DNA from: Closterium sp. Naga37s-1
Taxonomy: Eukaryota > Streptophyta > Zygnematophyceae > Desmidiales > Closteriaceae
DNA: 64,000 bases
Direction: 5' to 3'
NCBI GenBank assembly: GCA_947471745.1
Contig: CANJKZ010000172.1
Coordinates: 2,376,501-2,440,500, forward strand
Shown here: one piece after another, positions 20,095 through 30,641 of the stretch
Layout: each line of letters begins with the position of its first letter
How positions within the stretch are numbered: the stretch's first letter is position 1
Program-made: the position numbers and the translations under genes
The notes under the pieces: generated by a model
The model's input: the letters and a program-made list of their open reading frames with translations, nothing else
Told to the model about the DNA's origin: nothing
Databases searched by the model: none

Positions 20095-21376
20095 ACGTGG
20101 TTATGACCAAAGGCACGGCATAGATTTCGACCAGACCCTCGCTCCGGTCAGCCGCCATGCCTCCGTGCGAATTTTACTCGTGATCACCACAGCAAGGCAC
20201 CTCCCGCCCCGCCAAATTGACGTGAAAAACACGTTCCTGTATGCGTTTGTAGATGCGGTGGAGCAGCCACACACTTACGGAGAGGGTAACCCGTGCGTGT
20301 GTCAGTTGAAGAAGTCGATTTACGAAAATCAAACAAGCACCAAAATCCTACTCGTAATAGGATTCACGCAGCTGTCGGGATGTATCGCTTGAATTTTTGT
20401 GGCGATTACATCCTGCTCACAGTGTACGTACATAATTTGCTCTACACAGGATCGAGCAACACGCTGCCCTGCCAGTTTGAGGAGAACCTGGCGATGCGCG
20501 TCGACATCACCACTAATCACGACGTGAAGCAGTTCTTGGGCCTTAATATCTCCTACGCGCCAGAGGCCATCACCTCTCAGAGCTGCTAAGTATGCTGAAA
20601 CATTTGAGAAGCGGTTCAACGTCACTCCTGCACCACTCTCCACTCCTTACCGCACACCCGGACCGAACCACAAACCCGACAACCAAGCCCTATCTCCCGC
20701 AGGCCTTCACACATAGCAGGAGCAGCTGGATGCATGCTCTTTGCCTTAGTAAGCTACAAGCCAGATCTCTCGTTCATCACGAGCCAGCTGGCTCAGTACT
20801 CGCCCAAACCAACGGCTGAGAATCTTCTAGATCTTTAGCGCGCCCTGGAATTCTTCATCTCCATGCCCAACATTAGACTCTGCTACTCCACAGTCGCAAC
20901 TCCCTCTTTCAACCTCATCGGCTACGTGGATGCCGATCACGCTGCTGACCCCGACAATCAACGGTTCAGAATTGTGGATGCCAACAAGGCCCGTCTCCTG
21001 GAACTCGCAGAAGGAGGAACTAGTTGCCCGATAATCGACGGAAGCATAATTCATTGCCGCGACAGTAGCAGCTCGCGAAGGTCTCAACCTGCAAGAGCTC
21101 CTGCAGGAAGCGAAAATCCCAACTTCGTCGACATTCCACCTGCCTGCGACAACCAGAGCACACCAAACCGAATCATCAACCACACCAAACATATTGCGCT
21201 GTTTTCTTCGTCAAGGACGAAGTTGACAAGGGCAAGGTCGATCCGACCTATTTCCCAACCGGGTGACATGGCAACCGACTTTCTCACGAAGCGACTGCTA
21301 CGTTCAAAGTACCAGCACTGCTCCGAACCGAGCGATGTAGTCAAGCAAGTCAAGACTAGCTACGGCGAGGAATGAA
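20078..21376 (+). pseudogene. Copia fragment D2: RT and RNase H
   Basis: Starts mid-RT (VIRGYDQRHGIDFDQTLAPV, RQIDVKNTFLYAFV), then CVCQLKKSIYE and a degenerate active-site segment near 20425 (TVYVHNLLYTGSS) in which the second Asp-pair position reads HN instead of DD. That change alone would abolish RT activity. 20500-20590 has the downstream HDVKQFLGLNISYAPEA. RNase H is split over 20863-21375 (GYVDADHAADPDNQRF ... DMATDFLTKRLLRSKYQHCS). Several frameshifts. A 3' LTR of the same family follows directly. Confidence 0.85.
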
Positions 21377-21382
21377 GGGGGG

Positions 21383-21762
21383 TGTTACGAACAATAAATT
21401 GAGAACTACTGTGCATTCCCACTAGTAGCAAGTCAAGATACAAAAGCGAGTATGAAGGCGAAAAAACATACATGACGTGAAGAGTCACGTAAGGTTGGCA
21501 GCATCTGGACCGTTGGAGCAGAAGCATTGGGAAGCTGCAGGAGCGAGGATTTAGGTGGGAGCAGGTTCGTAACCGTCTCGAGTCGCACCGTTGTGTTTTA
21601 GGGAATGTACGCCTTAGAGTACATGGCTAGTTAGGACGTTTGGTTTTCCCTTTGTATTACTATATAAACCTATGTATGTGCTCATTTGTATTATGTCATT
21701 TTAAATTCAATCTGACCTGAGATCAATACTTGTGCTGCAACTTACTCTATGCGAACCTTATC
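21383..21762 (+). repeat. 3' LTR of the D family, truncated
   Basis: Begins TGTTACGAACAATAAATTG after the purine tract gaatgaaggggggtg. A TATA-like tatataaacc lies near 21661, a plausible promoter element. Homology to the copies at 31169 and 57150 stops at gcgaacctt, before the usual gatcgcaaca end. Confidence 0.8.
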
Positions 21763-22486
21763 AGAGTAATTACCCTGATTTCAGGGTTATTTCAACCTTG
21801 TCACCTAGTGGTACCTGTAAGATCATATAACGACTTGTGAAGACTAATCCAGTCAGACTAATAATTTAGCGAACCCTGTAATTTTGTATACACTCTCAGA
21901 GTAGTGTTCTTATGGTCCCTGTCAAAACAGAGTACGCGTCCTGCGGACCTTGAATGAGACGCTCTCGGGACGAAGCTTTCTGGAATTCTCCTACGAGTCC
22001 CCCTCATGTGCGTAATCATGATTTTGCCTTCCCCTGCGTGAGGGACCCCTTTCACGCGCAGCACTAACGTAATACCGACAAGTAACACCACGCTCCGCTG
22101 TACAGCACCGCTGCACAGCACAACTCTCAACTTTGACAGCGCAACCAGAATATGATGGTTAGCTGCCACGAGTACCGCGCAAAGCACAGTATGTGTCCCT
22201 CATTGGCCAGATATGTTTTTTTTTACAGTCGCCGCTGGCAGACAGGCTGTCCTTCAATGTATTCGGCCTTGCATGAACGGCCGAATTAGTTGACGACTCG
22301 AGGTTTGTGGCATCGAGACATCAATTTCGTGGCAACGCGGAGGTTTCTTGCTGACCCCGTCTTCTCCAACCATCTCTTGCTTCCCCCTCCCCTAGGCCAG
22401 GGTCCTGGATGTGCTGCGGTTATTTTTCATTTCGTTCAATCATTCTCTCAGTATCTCTCGCTCCCCGTCTCTTCTTTATCGCCGCC
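21763..22486. other. Unassigned sequence upstream of the hAT gene
   Basis: No motif or ORF recognised. It contains accctgatttcagggt (about 21773), a short palindrome. A promoter for the transposase would be expected here, but I cannot identify one. Confidence 0.4.
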
Positions 22487-25400
22487 ATGGAATGCCTGCA
22501 TGCCGACGATGCTTCTCCTCAGGATGGCTCAGATGAGCCACCGTTACCGCCGAAACCCACGGAGCCTACCCTGCCGGAGAAAGCTTCTGATGCCCGACGC
22601 ACTGGGCTCATTTTTCTTAGAACTAGTGCTGCTCCAGTAACACCCGATCCTCCTAGGTCCACCTTCCATGACTCTGCAGCTAGAGAAACCTCCACTCCGA
22701 CTGAGTCTCCCCATCCCGCCGCCTTCACTCTACCCCCACCTGTTGCTTCTTGCAGTAAAGATCCCCCACCGGCCGCGCCAAGTCCGACACCAAGCACGGT
22801 GCGGGTGTCCGTTGGTCCACCACCTCATGTCGCTGAGATCCAGGAGTCAACTGACATCCCTGTCCGCGCGGACACCGGCTCGCCCGCACTCACCAAGATG
22901 CAGCTGAGAGAGCAGATGTACCAAGCGGCGAGTATCAATTACGAGACAAAGTGGTCGGGCCAGTTTTCGTGGCTTGTGTTTGGGAAAACCAAGGATGAAT
23001 TTCCCTATGTGAAGTGCAGCGTCTGCATGTCGTACGGGAAGGAGAAGACGAAGTACGCCAGGCAAGGTAATGATGGTGGACGTGACTTACAGACGTAGTC
23101 TTTCCGGGCTCACGAGCACACGGACGTTCACACGGAGGTGGTTGATCGGCAGATGAAGATTGCGCAGGGCATCTGCGAGGGGCAGCAAGTGATTTCAAGC
23201 TTCATGAACTCAGACATCGAGGGGAGGCACGCGATTCGACTCATGCGGTCGGTTGAGTTTCTCTGCAAGTGCGACGCGCCGATCAGCATGTTCCTGAAGC
23301 TGATGCGGCATCTCGTGGAGCAGGACACACCCGAAATTCCGAGGCAATCCTACGTGGTCTATCTCACTTAGTATGGCACTGTTTCCGAGTGTTGCTTTGT
23401 TACGTGTGTTGCGTTTAAATGTTTACTTCATTTGTTACTGACAATTGTACTTACAAACATGTGCAGGTACGGCTTCTAGCAGATGGTTCACAGCATCAGT
23501 TTCTACCTGACGAGGGTGCAGATGGACCACATCCACCCTTCCCCATTCCTGGGCCTCAACTGTGACGAGAGCATCGACCAAACGCGAGGGAAACATATGA
23601 TTGTTTACCTCACATTTTTGAAAAATCGCCAAGTCGCCTGCGAGATTTCACCCTGCTCAGAGTTGAGAAGTGTGATGCAGGGTCTCTGTTCGAGGTGCTC
23701 ATGAATCATCTCCGCTCCTCATCCGTCAATGTGTCCAAGATCGTGGGAGTCAATACGGATGGGGCGTCGATCATGATAAGGAAGGATAACGGCTTGGTGG
23801 CGCGGATTAAGGAACACGTCCCGCATCACCTTTCCTGTCACTGCATCGCCCACCAGTGAGTTTATAAGGTGTGAAGATGCGCAAGACATGTCACTTGTTT
23901 TACTCACACATGTTGTGTTATGTCCCCTGCGTCCTACAGGGAGGCTCTGGATGTGAAGGACGCTACGACGTCAAAGCCGGACCTGGACATGGTGGACAAG
24001 GTGGTGCGCACCGTGGCGGTAGAGCTCAGGAAGTCGTGTGTCTGGAGTCAACTCTTCAAGTACCTGCAGCGAGTGATCTACAACACGGACCTTGAAGTCC
24101 AGGGGATTCACACGGTTCGGTGGCTGTCACGAGGGGATGCGGTGCGTCGGCTGTGCAAGGTCCTGGGCGCGTGCATCGTTCTGCTCTGGGAGAACAGCCA
24201 CAAGGCGTACGAGATTGTGACGTGCTACAAGTTCCAGTTCTGCCTGTTCTTTCTTGCCGACATCCTCGCCGACATGAACGACCTCAACCGTTGCTTCCAG
24301 AAGCGTGATGCAAGTTTATTTTACTTTCGCGAGTAGGCCTCTATTTGTGCATGGTTTGTTTTACCGTTAGTAACTGTCTAACATGTGCTCAATGGTGGTC
24401 TTGTGACACCTGGATGTAACGGAGATTTCTAAGACCATTGAGTCCACCATGGCGGATCTGACGAAGCGGTACTTGACGAACAACAAGCCGTTCGGTGGCG
24501 AGAGCAAGAGCGGGCTGGTCGGCTTTCTGAAGCTGCACGGGCAAGGCGGAGGCAAGAAGGTCCGGGTGCGAGGCGTGGACGGTGAAGGACGCCCAGTCAA
24601 CCACCTCTACACCATGCACGATAGGAAGCTCTCGGGGCACAAGTGCGGAAGCACTTACGCCGAGTGCGTGAAGTTGTGCCGCATGTTCGCCCGCGATTGC
24701 GTGGACAACCTCAACGAGCGTCTGGATGACCTGGGGAAGCTGGGGCCGACGACGCTGTTTCGGGCGGGGAAGTGGCTGAAGATCAAGGCTCAATGGGAGC
24801 GGAAGTGCCGTGTGTGGCTTCTGGGATGCAGCAAGATTTTCCGCAACAAGCTGACGGGATTCGACCTCAAGGCCGCAGAGAGGGAGCTCCCAACATTCTG
24901 TGCGATTATGGTGCACCACGAGCTGGAGAGCTTCAAGCAGTGCCTAACCAACATTCTCCGGAGCACAGACTCGAAGAGGTAACGCACTGCTCGGGGCAGC
25001 GCTGTTTCTGGGTGTTAGTGTGCTGTGCATGTCATAAACGTTTCTTCACGGTGTGTGCTGCTGCGTGATTGTACCTGGCAGGAGATGGCCCAACCTCATC
25101 CTTCTGTGGCAGGCGATCGCGGTGCTCCCCGTGTCAACCGTGGAGTGCGAGAGGGGTTTCTCCAGGCCGTGGGTGCGAGGCGCACTCTGCAACGCGCGGC
25201 TGGGCGAGCTGATGCAGATCTCGCTACTGAAGTATGACATCGACTTGCCGGAAGCACTGGAGGTCTGGAGGTCTATGAGGAGGAGGCGCCCTGCGAAGAG
25301 CACGAAGCTGGCTATGGCAGAGCGTGGCAGGAAGGGTAAAGAGAAGGAGGGTGAAGACGAGGTTGCTGGAACTGCCGGGCAGAACGAGGAGGAGGAGGGG

Positions 25401-25538
25401 GAGGAGGAGGAGGAGGATGTGGAACAGGACCTGGGCGACGATCAGGAGGTTGTGGGGGAGGAGGAGGACGACAACCCCTTCCTCTCGGACGATGAGGATA
25501 TGGAGGAGGTGTTCCACATTGACAAACCGGTGCACTAG
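22487..25538 (+). pseudogene. hAT-family transposase, five exons, disrupted
   Basis: Start ATG at 22487 in a strong context (gccgccATGG). Exon 1 (to 23370): Pro/Ser-rich N-terminus, then a C-x2-C...H-x4-H finger (KCSVCMSYGKE ... FRAHEHTDVH) interrupted by an in-frame TAG at 23096-23098. Exon 2 (about 23467-23855): GLNCDESIDQTRGKHMIVYL, then VGVNTDGASIM, with a frameshift near 23650; its junction phase with exon 1 does not fit cleanly. Exon 3 (23940-24308): GIHTVRWLSRGDAVRRL and YKFQFCLFFLADIL. Exon 4 (about 24412-24978): donor of intron 3 is GC (gatGCAAGT) and its acceptor lacks a clear AG. Exon 5 (25082-25538): ILLWQAIAVLPVSTVECERGFS, the hAT C-terminal dimerisation motif, and a very acidic tail. 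The layout matches DUF4371-like plant hAT proteins. I found no convincing terminal inverted repeats. Confidence 0.8.
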
Positions 25539-25739
25539 ATAGTGTAGGAAGCTTCTAGCATGCTGTATACCGCAGTGAAAAGCATAGTGCAATTTTTGAA
25601 GCAACACTGCATTCGTGTTGTGAACCATGACGCATCAGATTGAGACTTCGTTGGACACTGAGCAATCAGAGTAGCAGACCTCTGAAAAAATGTACACCCA
25701 TAATACAGGGGGATTTTTTTTTTCCGGAATCAGGGAGGC

Positions 25740-26124
25740 CTAATATGGAACGTCAGCCCTGGCATGGAGGCGTTGAAGCCATCGGCAGCAGTGGAAATGA
25801 GCATGCCCGGAATGTGCGGATGCCAGTGCAGCTCCTTCATGTCCGTCTAACCCTGTTATGGGTACGGGAGGGAAAGGAGGGGAGCGGAGAGAGGTGTTGA
25901 ATAGAGATATACCAAGCAGCAGCAGTGGATATCAGCATGCCTGGGATGTGCAGATGACACCATATCAGAGGGGGGTGGGAGAGGGCGACGAAGGGGAAGG
26001 AGGGGAGCGGAACGAATTGTTGAACAGAGAAGACCAGGAAGTAATGTAGTTAAAGCAGCAGTAGTGGAAATCAGAATTCCGGGATGTGTGGGTGCCAGTG
26101 TAGCTCCTTGATGTTTGTCTGACC
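25740..26124 (-). pseudogene. GRWD1-like last exon: [10 protein letters not shown], three copies
   Basis: Copy at 26071-26124: acceptor tgaag, [17 protein letters not shown] then stop. Copy at about 25905-25960: [11 protein letters not shown] only. Copy at about 25740-25855: the Gln of GQTN is a TAG, then [20 protein letters not shown] and a stop near 25735. This is the conserved C-terminus of GRWD1 proteins. Confidence 0.75.
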
Positions 26125-26634
26125 CTTCAGTGGGCGGCAGAGGAGGGTGGGAGAGGGGAAGAAGAGGAGCAAAAGGGGTTCATTGAAGGAGACAGAGGAG
26201 GAAACTGGTTGCAGCAATAGGTGCGGGTAGCAGTTTTGAAGGAATGGTTCCTCTACAGCACACATGTTCCCAACAAGTGGCATTTGTTGAACTCCTTGGG
26301 AAGAGAAAGTGATGCACATTGCAAAGGTAAAGTGAAAGCGAGAAACGACGCCAAGGCGCGGCAGCAAAGACAGTTGAGGCAAGAGCTAGAGATGCTAGCT
26401 ATGCCTACCTAAAGATGCGGAAAAGCAAGAGGTGGAGAAAGATCAGCGATGGCCAGGAGGTGAGTGAGTGCATTGTGCTTGCTACCACAAACCACAGCAT
26501 GGCCGAATGGTGCTCGTGTGGATGGGTGGTGATCAACAGAGAGGTGAGGCTCCAAAGGGTGGCAGCGCTTATGCGCAAATACAGCATGATGGTTGGGCGA
26601 GGGTTAAAGAGTTCGGGCGAAAGTGCGCAAGGGA

Positions 26635-26870
26635 GAGCATGCCTGGTGCACGAAGAGCAGCTGGGGAGGCAGGTCTCTCTACACACGATGTTATAAGCAC
26701 ATCAGAATCTAGAAAGTGCGGGTGACAGAGTGGAAGCGAGAGAGCATGCCTGGTGCACGAAGAGCGGCTGGGGAGGTAGGTCTGACGGCGCCTCTGGTTG
26801 CGGCTTCTTCTGCCCTGCCTCAAACTCCGCCTCTTCCTCTGCATCTCGCTCCAATGACAGGTCCCATATG
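26635..26870 (-). pseudogene. GRWD1-like exon: WDLSLERD acidic segment, two copies
   Basis: 26741-26870 encodes IWDLSLERDAEEEAEFEAGQ followed by DLPPQPLFVHQ. 26635-26682 repeats only DLPPQLLFVHQ. Both end CAG|gcatgc, which may be a GC donor. The acidic stretch matches the glutamate-rich insertion that gives the family its name. The upstream acceptor is not obvious; the solo LTR at 26919 lies close by. Confidence 0.75.
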
Positions 26871-26918
26871 TTGTTCCGCACATGGTGGCGGGGTAAGGAA
26901 AGCAGTTAACGGGGTGGG

Positions 26919-27737
26919 TGTTGGTGCAACCCTACAGTTTGCACTCGGCTTGTTGTCCGTGTGCGTGAATGTGTGTGTGTATGGAATGGTATGAGGGCAT
27001 GGGATAATATATATTTCATGCTTATAATTGTGTGTGAATGTTGAGTCATGATGTCGAGTGTGTGTGTCGAGTCAATAGCGAGTTATCGCTAGACGCGTGT
27101 TACGCGGTCGTTTGTGTCTCGCGCGCGGTTTCTATTTCGTCGTGCGCGGTTTCTATTTTGTCCTGTGTCGAACGTTCGGCGTGTCGCAGGTGTGTGCAGC
27201 AGACCCATCAAGAACTCAAGGATGAGTTTGTGATGAAGAGCCCGAGCCTTGGTGTCAAGCCTCAAGTGATTTCGAAGCTTGCCAAAAGGGTACACCTCAA
27301 GATATTGAAGATAGTTACATTACTTTGTGTAGTGTAACATTTCACTTGGTGTAGGCCCTAGTGAAGGGTAGTTTCGAGACCCTTCGTGGTTGGGGACAGT
27401 GTGGCACTGTTCCACATCACTGTACCTCGGCTCTTGGGGTTTGTAGGAGCTGGGAGTCATTCCCAACTCGTAACTCTTCCTATCTTGTGTTCTAAAACTA
27501 TAGTGGCTGCCATAGTACCGTTCGTTCAAACCGACGCTGTGTCGTCAATTCTTTATCAAATCGTGCAATCTAAATTGCTAATTGTAGACGACGTGAAGAC
27601 GCTCCAGATCCAATTTGAATCAAGTCATTTGCAGCTGTGAGCAGAACGCTATCAACGTTTGAAGCCGCTGTGCAGAAATCCGTCTGTGCTCTCGATCTTT
27701 CGTTTTAGGCACATTCAAGCCTATTGTGACTATAACA
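26919..27737 (+). mobile_element. Solo LTR of copia family E
   Basis: 819 bp, nearly identical to the LTRs of the complete element at 43472-49929 (TGTTGGTGCAACCC...GACTATAACA). Perfect target duplication gtggg (26914-26918 and 27738-27742). No internal sequence follows, so it arose by LTR-LTR recombination. It lies in an intron of the GRWD1 remnant. The small ORFs in it recur in every LTR copy and are not genes. Confidence 0.95.
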
Positions 27738-27837
27738 GTGGGGGGAGGAAAGAATGGAGGGGAGGGGTAATGGGGGGAGGGAGGGTAGGGATGATGAGAA
27801 CGAAAAGGAGAGAGTGGCATTTGCTGGTGACCTCAAC

Positions 27838-28115
27838 TCCCACCACCACCACTCCCCCCACCACCACTCCCCCCACCACCACTTCCCCCACCACCACTCC
27901 TCCCACCACCACTTCCCCCACCACCACTCCCCCCACCACCACTTCCCCCACCACCACTCCCCCCACCACCACTCCCCCCACCACCACTCCTCCCACCACC
28001 ACTCCCCCCATCACCACTCCCACCACCACCATTCCCACCACCACTCCCACTACCACTACTCCCACCACCACTCCCACCACCACTCCCACACCACTCCCAC
28101 ACCACTCCCACACCA
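27838..28115. repeat. Triplet-based CCACCACCACTCCC minisatellite
   Basis: About 280 bp of ccaccaccactcccc units inside a GRWD1 intron, decaying to shorter cactcccacac units at the right end next to the first repeated exon. Open in several frames (His/Thr/Pro/Gly runs) but not a gene. Confidence 0.9.
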
Positions 28116-28120
28116 CTTAC

Positions 28121-28595
28121 GTGATCTGGTGGACAACGCAGGAGGTAGCGAGCGTGGAGCTCTCATGCTCCACTCGATGGACATGATGGGCTGGCGGTGG
28201 TGGTTGAGTTGCGCTATGAACAAGCACAGGCTTGGAGCGAGTGGCACTTGCTGGTGACCCTGACCCCCCCACCCACCACTCCGACACCACTTGCGTGATC
28301 CGGTTGTCGCCACAGGAGGAAGCGAGCGTGGAGCTCTCATGCGGGCTCCACTCAATGGACGTGATTGGCTGGGGACAACGCACAAGCTGGGAGCGGGTGG
28401 CACTTGCTGATGACCCCAACTCCCCCCACCACCGCTCCCACAACCAATCCCACCACCACTGCCACCACTCCCACACCACTTACGTGATCTGGTTGTCAGC
28501 GCAGGAGGTAGCGAGCGTGGAGCTCTCATGCGGGATCCACTCAATGGACGTGATTGGCTGGCGGTGGTGGTTGAAGTGCGCTATGAATGTGCCCC
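28121..28595 (-). pseudogene. GRWD1-like exon: HHRQPITSIEWSPHESSTLA, three further tandem copies
   Basis: Copies begin (donor side) at 28484 (gtaagt donor, reads ITSIEWIPHESSTLATSCAD), 28295 (GC donor, reads ITSIEWSPHESSTLASSCGD) and 28121 (gtaagt donor, a few nt lost between EWS and HESS so the frame shifts). With the copy at 28627, donor spacings are 143, 189 and 174 bp, so exon plus surrounding intron was amplified as a unit. Confidence 0.8.
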
Positions 28596-28626
28596 TTCCC
28601 CACTACACTCTCCCACCACCACTCAC

Positions 28627-28979
28627 GTGATCTGGTTGTCGCCACAGGAGGTAGCGAGTGTGGATATCTCATGCGGGCTCTACTCAATGGACGTGATGGG
28701 CTGGCGGTGGTGGTTGAAGTGCGCTATGAAGGCGCCGCCCTCCTTGCCCGTCCCCGCCTCCCGCAGCAAGCGCAGATCCCAGATGCGGAAGGAGCCGTCA
28801 TCACACCCCGATGCCACCATGCAGCTTGCCAGTCTGGGACGTGGGGAGAGAGGGGGCACAGGGGGAGACAGAGAGGAGGGGAGCAGAATGCGCGAGCAAG
28901 GGCGGTGAGAGGGGCGCAGGTCCCATATGCGGAAGGACCCGTCGTCACACCCCGATGCCACCATGCAGCTCGCGACTCT
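28627..28979 (-). pseudogene. GRWD1-like exon: SGCDDGSFRIWDLR, two copies
   Basis: 28915-28979 ends just after IWDLR. 28627-28833 continues through LLREAGTGKEGGAFIAHFNH to the ITSIE-SPHE segment and donor gtgagt. In the long copy the conserved Trp of ITSIEW is a TAG stop (near 28688), while other copies of this segment keep TGG. Confidence 0.8.
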
Positions 28980-29280
28980 GAGAAAAGGGGATAGAGGAGG
29001 GGGGCGCGGAGCGGGGGAGGAGGGCAGCATGGAGTAGGAGGCCAGGAAGAGGAAGGGATGGAGGCGGGAAGTGCAGAATGTGCATGCAAGGATGTTAAAG
29101 GGAGTGGGTGGGAAGGAGTCAACAATGACAGGAGCGAGTTTTGAGACGCCTCAAAACTTGGGGAGTGTGTGGGAAGGAGTCAACAATGATGGGAGCCAGC
29201 AAAGAGTAATGGCTCATGTAAAGAGGGTTGGTGGAGAGAGGAGAAGGAGTGGGGAGGGGAGGACCCGGAAGAAGGGGTTG

Positions 29281-29425
29281 AATGTTCAGCAGTGCAGTGC
29301 AGAGCAGAGCAAGGCAGAGCACAGCACAGCCGAGCAGAGCGAGGCATAGCAGAGCAGAGTAGGGCAGAGCAGAGCAGAGCAGAGTAGGGCAGAGCAGAGT
29401 AGGGCAGAGCAGAGTAGGGCAGAGC
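29281..29425. repeat. AGAGC microsatellite
   Basis: Imperfect agagcagagc and agagtagggc units between repeated GRWD1 exons. A G-run of about 18 lies nearby at 29868-29886. Confidence 0.85.
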
Positions 29426-29439
29426 ACATCGGAGCATAC

Positions 29440-29991
29440 CTGTTCCAGGAATTGAGATTAATATCGGCGTCATGCGCCTTGACTCGCAGCGCAGAGGAGG
29501 GGAATGAAGATCGGAGATTAGGCAGCGTAGAGCACTGTGGAGCACATCACATTGCCCCCATGTTCCAGGAGATGACATTGACATCGGCGTCATGAGCCTT
29601 CACTCGCAGCGCAGGGGCGGTGCGGGAGAGGAGGGGAATGAAGATCGAAGATGAGGCAGAGCAGAGCAGCACATCACAGCACAGCAAAGCGGAGCTCACC
29701 TGTTCCAGGAGATGACATTAACATCGGCGTCATGCGCCTTGACTCGCAGCGCGGGTGCGGTGCGCGAGGCAGCACGCACGTCCCAAAAGCACACCGTGTC
29801 GTCCAGCCCGCTGGATGCAAACACCTCGGGCTTTGTGGCTCCACTGGTCGTGGTGATGTGGTGGGTGAAGGGGGGGGGGGGGGGGGAAGGGTGGGGTGGA
29901 GGGGGGAGAGGAAGGAAGAGAGGGGAAGGAGATGACATTTGAGTCCAATTGAAAGCCACCCCGCTGGATGCAAACACTTCGGGCTCCACTG
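29440..29991 (-). pseudogene. GRWD1-like exon: DDTVCFWDVR / AHDADVNVISWNR, one main and three partial copies
   Basis: Main copy 29700-29843: acceptor cag before TGGAGCC, donor CAG|gtgagc. About 2 nt are missing after Trp-Ser, which shifts the frame at the exon start. Partial copies: 29953-29991 (only EPEVFASSG), 29560-29640 (AHDADVNVISW, donor lost) and 29440-29500 (AHDADINLNSWNR, donor kept). Confidence 0.8.
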
Positions 29992-30117
29992 GCGGTGGTG
30001 TTGTGGACGGGGGAGCAGGGAGGGGATGGAGGAGAGGGGAGGTGGAGGGTGGGTAGGTGGGTGGGCTCTTGGCATACAGACACGAAAGTGCTCTTGGCAT
30101 GCAGACAAATCTGCCTT

Positions 30118-30540
30118 GACCCATGCCCCATCCCCCATGCCCCATCCCCCATGCCCCATTCCCCATCCCAAATTCACCATCCCCCATGCCCCAACCCCAA
30201 TGCCCCATTCCCCATCCCAAATCTACCATCCCCCATGCCCCATCCCCAATGCCCCATTCCCCATCCCAAATTCACCATCCCCCATGGCCCATCCCCAATG
30301 CCCCATTCCCCATCCCAAATTCATCATCCCCCATGCCCCATCCCCAATGCCCCATTCCCTATCCCAAATTCAAAATCCCCCATGCCCCATCCCCAATGCC
30401 CCATTCCCCATCCCAAATTCACCATCCCCCATGCCCCATCCCCAGTACAGCATTCCCCATCCCAAATTCAACATCCCCCATGCCCCATCCCCAATGCCCC
30501 ATTCCCCATCCCAATTTCAACATCCCCCATCCCCCATCCT
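30118..30540. repeat. CCCCATCCC minisatellite in GRWD1 intron
   Basis: About 420 bp of catgccccatccccaatgcc and ccattccccatcccaaattc units, higher-order period near 60 bp, lying between two GRWD1 exons. Confidence 0.9.
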
Positions 30541-30574
30541 ACATGCGTCATGTCGCATCCCCCACCACACACAC

Positions 30575-30641
30575 CTGTATGTCCTCCACGCTGCCCTGGT
30601 GCCCTCTGAACTTGCTGTCGCCCACCACCCGCTTGCCGCGA
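30575..30641 (-). pseudogene. GRWD1-like exon: GHQGSVEDIQ (single copy)
   Basis: 67-bp exon with acceptor ccccag and donor CAG|gtgtgt. It encodes RGKRVVGDSKFRGHQGSVED and IQ, equivalent to the GH..SVEDLQ WD repeat of GRWD1. It is the most upstream recognisable exon. Confidence 0.75.

Larger units (their letters stand above)
25740..30641 (-). pseudogene. GRWD1: GRWD1-type WD40 gene, 3' half with repeated exons
   Basis: Minus-strand exons match, in order, the second half of glutamate-rich WD-repeat protein 1, a histone-binding/ribosome-biogenesis WD40 protein: SKFRGHQGSVEDIQ; VFASSGLDDTVCFWDVR with AHDADVNVISWNR; SGCDDGSFRIWDLR; HFNHHRQPITSIEW with SPHESSTLA; WDLSLERDAEEEAEFE with DLPPQLLFVHQ; and [17 protein letters not shown], the family's C-terminal signature. 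Introns have GT or GC donors and AG acceptors. Nearly every exon occurs two to four times in place instead of once, and many copies carry stops, deletions or lost splice sites. The N-terminal half is absent; upstream of 30641 lies copia sequence. A solo LTR (26919-27737) sits in an intron. A functional copy, if any, must be elsewhere. Confidence 0.85.

Noticed and set aside
27038-27640. Recurring ORFs of 60-100 codons at 27038, 43591, 49242 and 50769
   Set aside because: They fall inside the non-coding 819-bp LTR of family E; recurrence reflects the LTR copies, not a gene family.
27754-28257. His-rich ORF (runs of HHHSP) on the plus strand
   Set aside because: Translation of the CCACCACCACTCCC minisatellite in an intron; continues antisense to GRWD1 exons.
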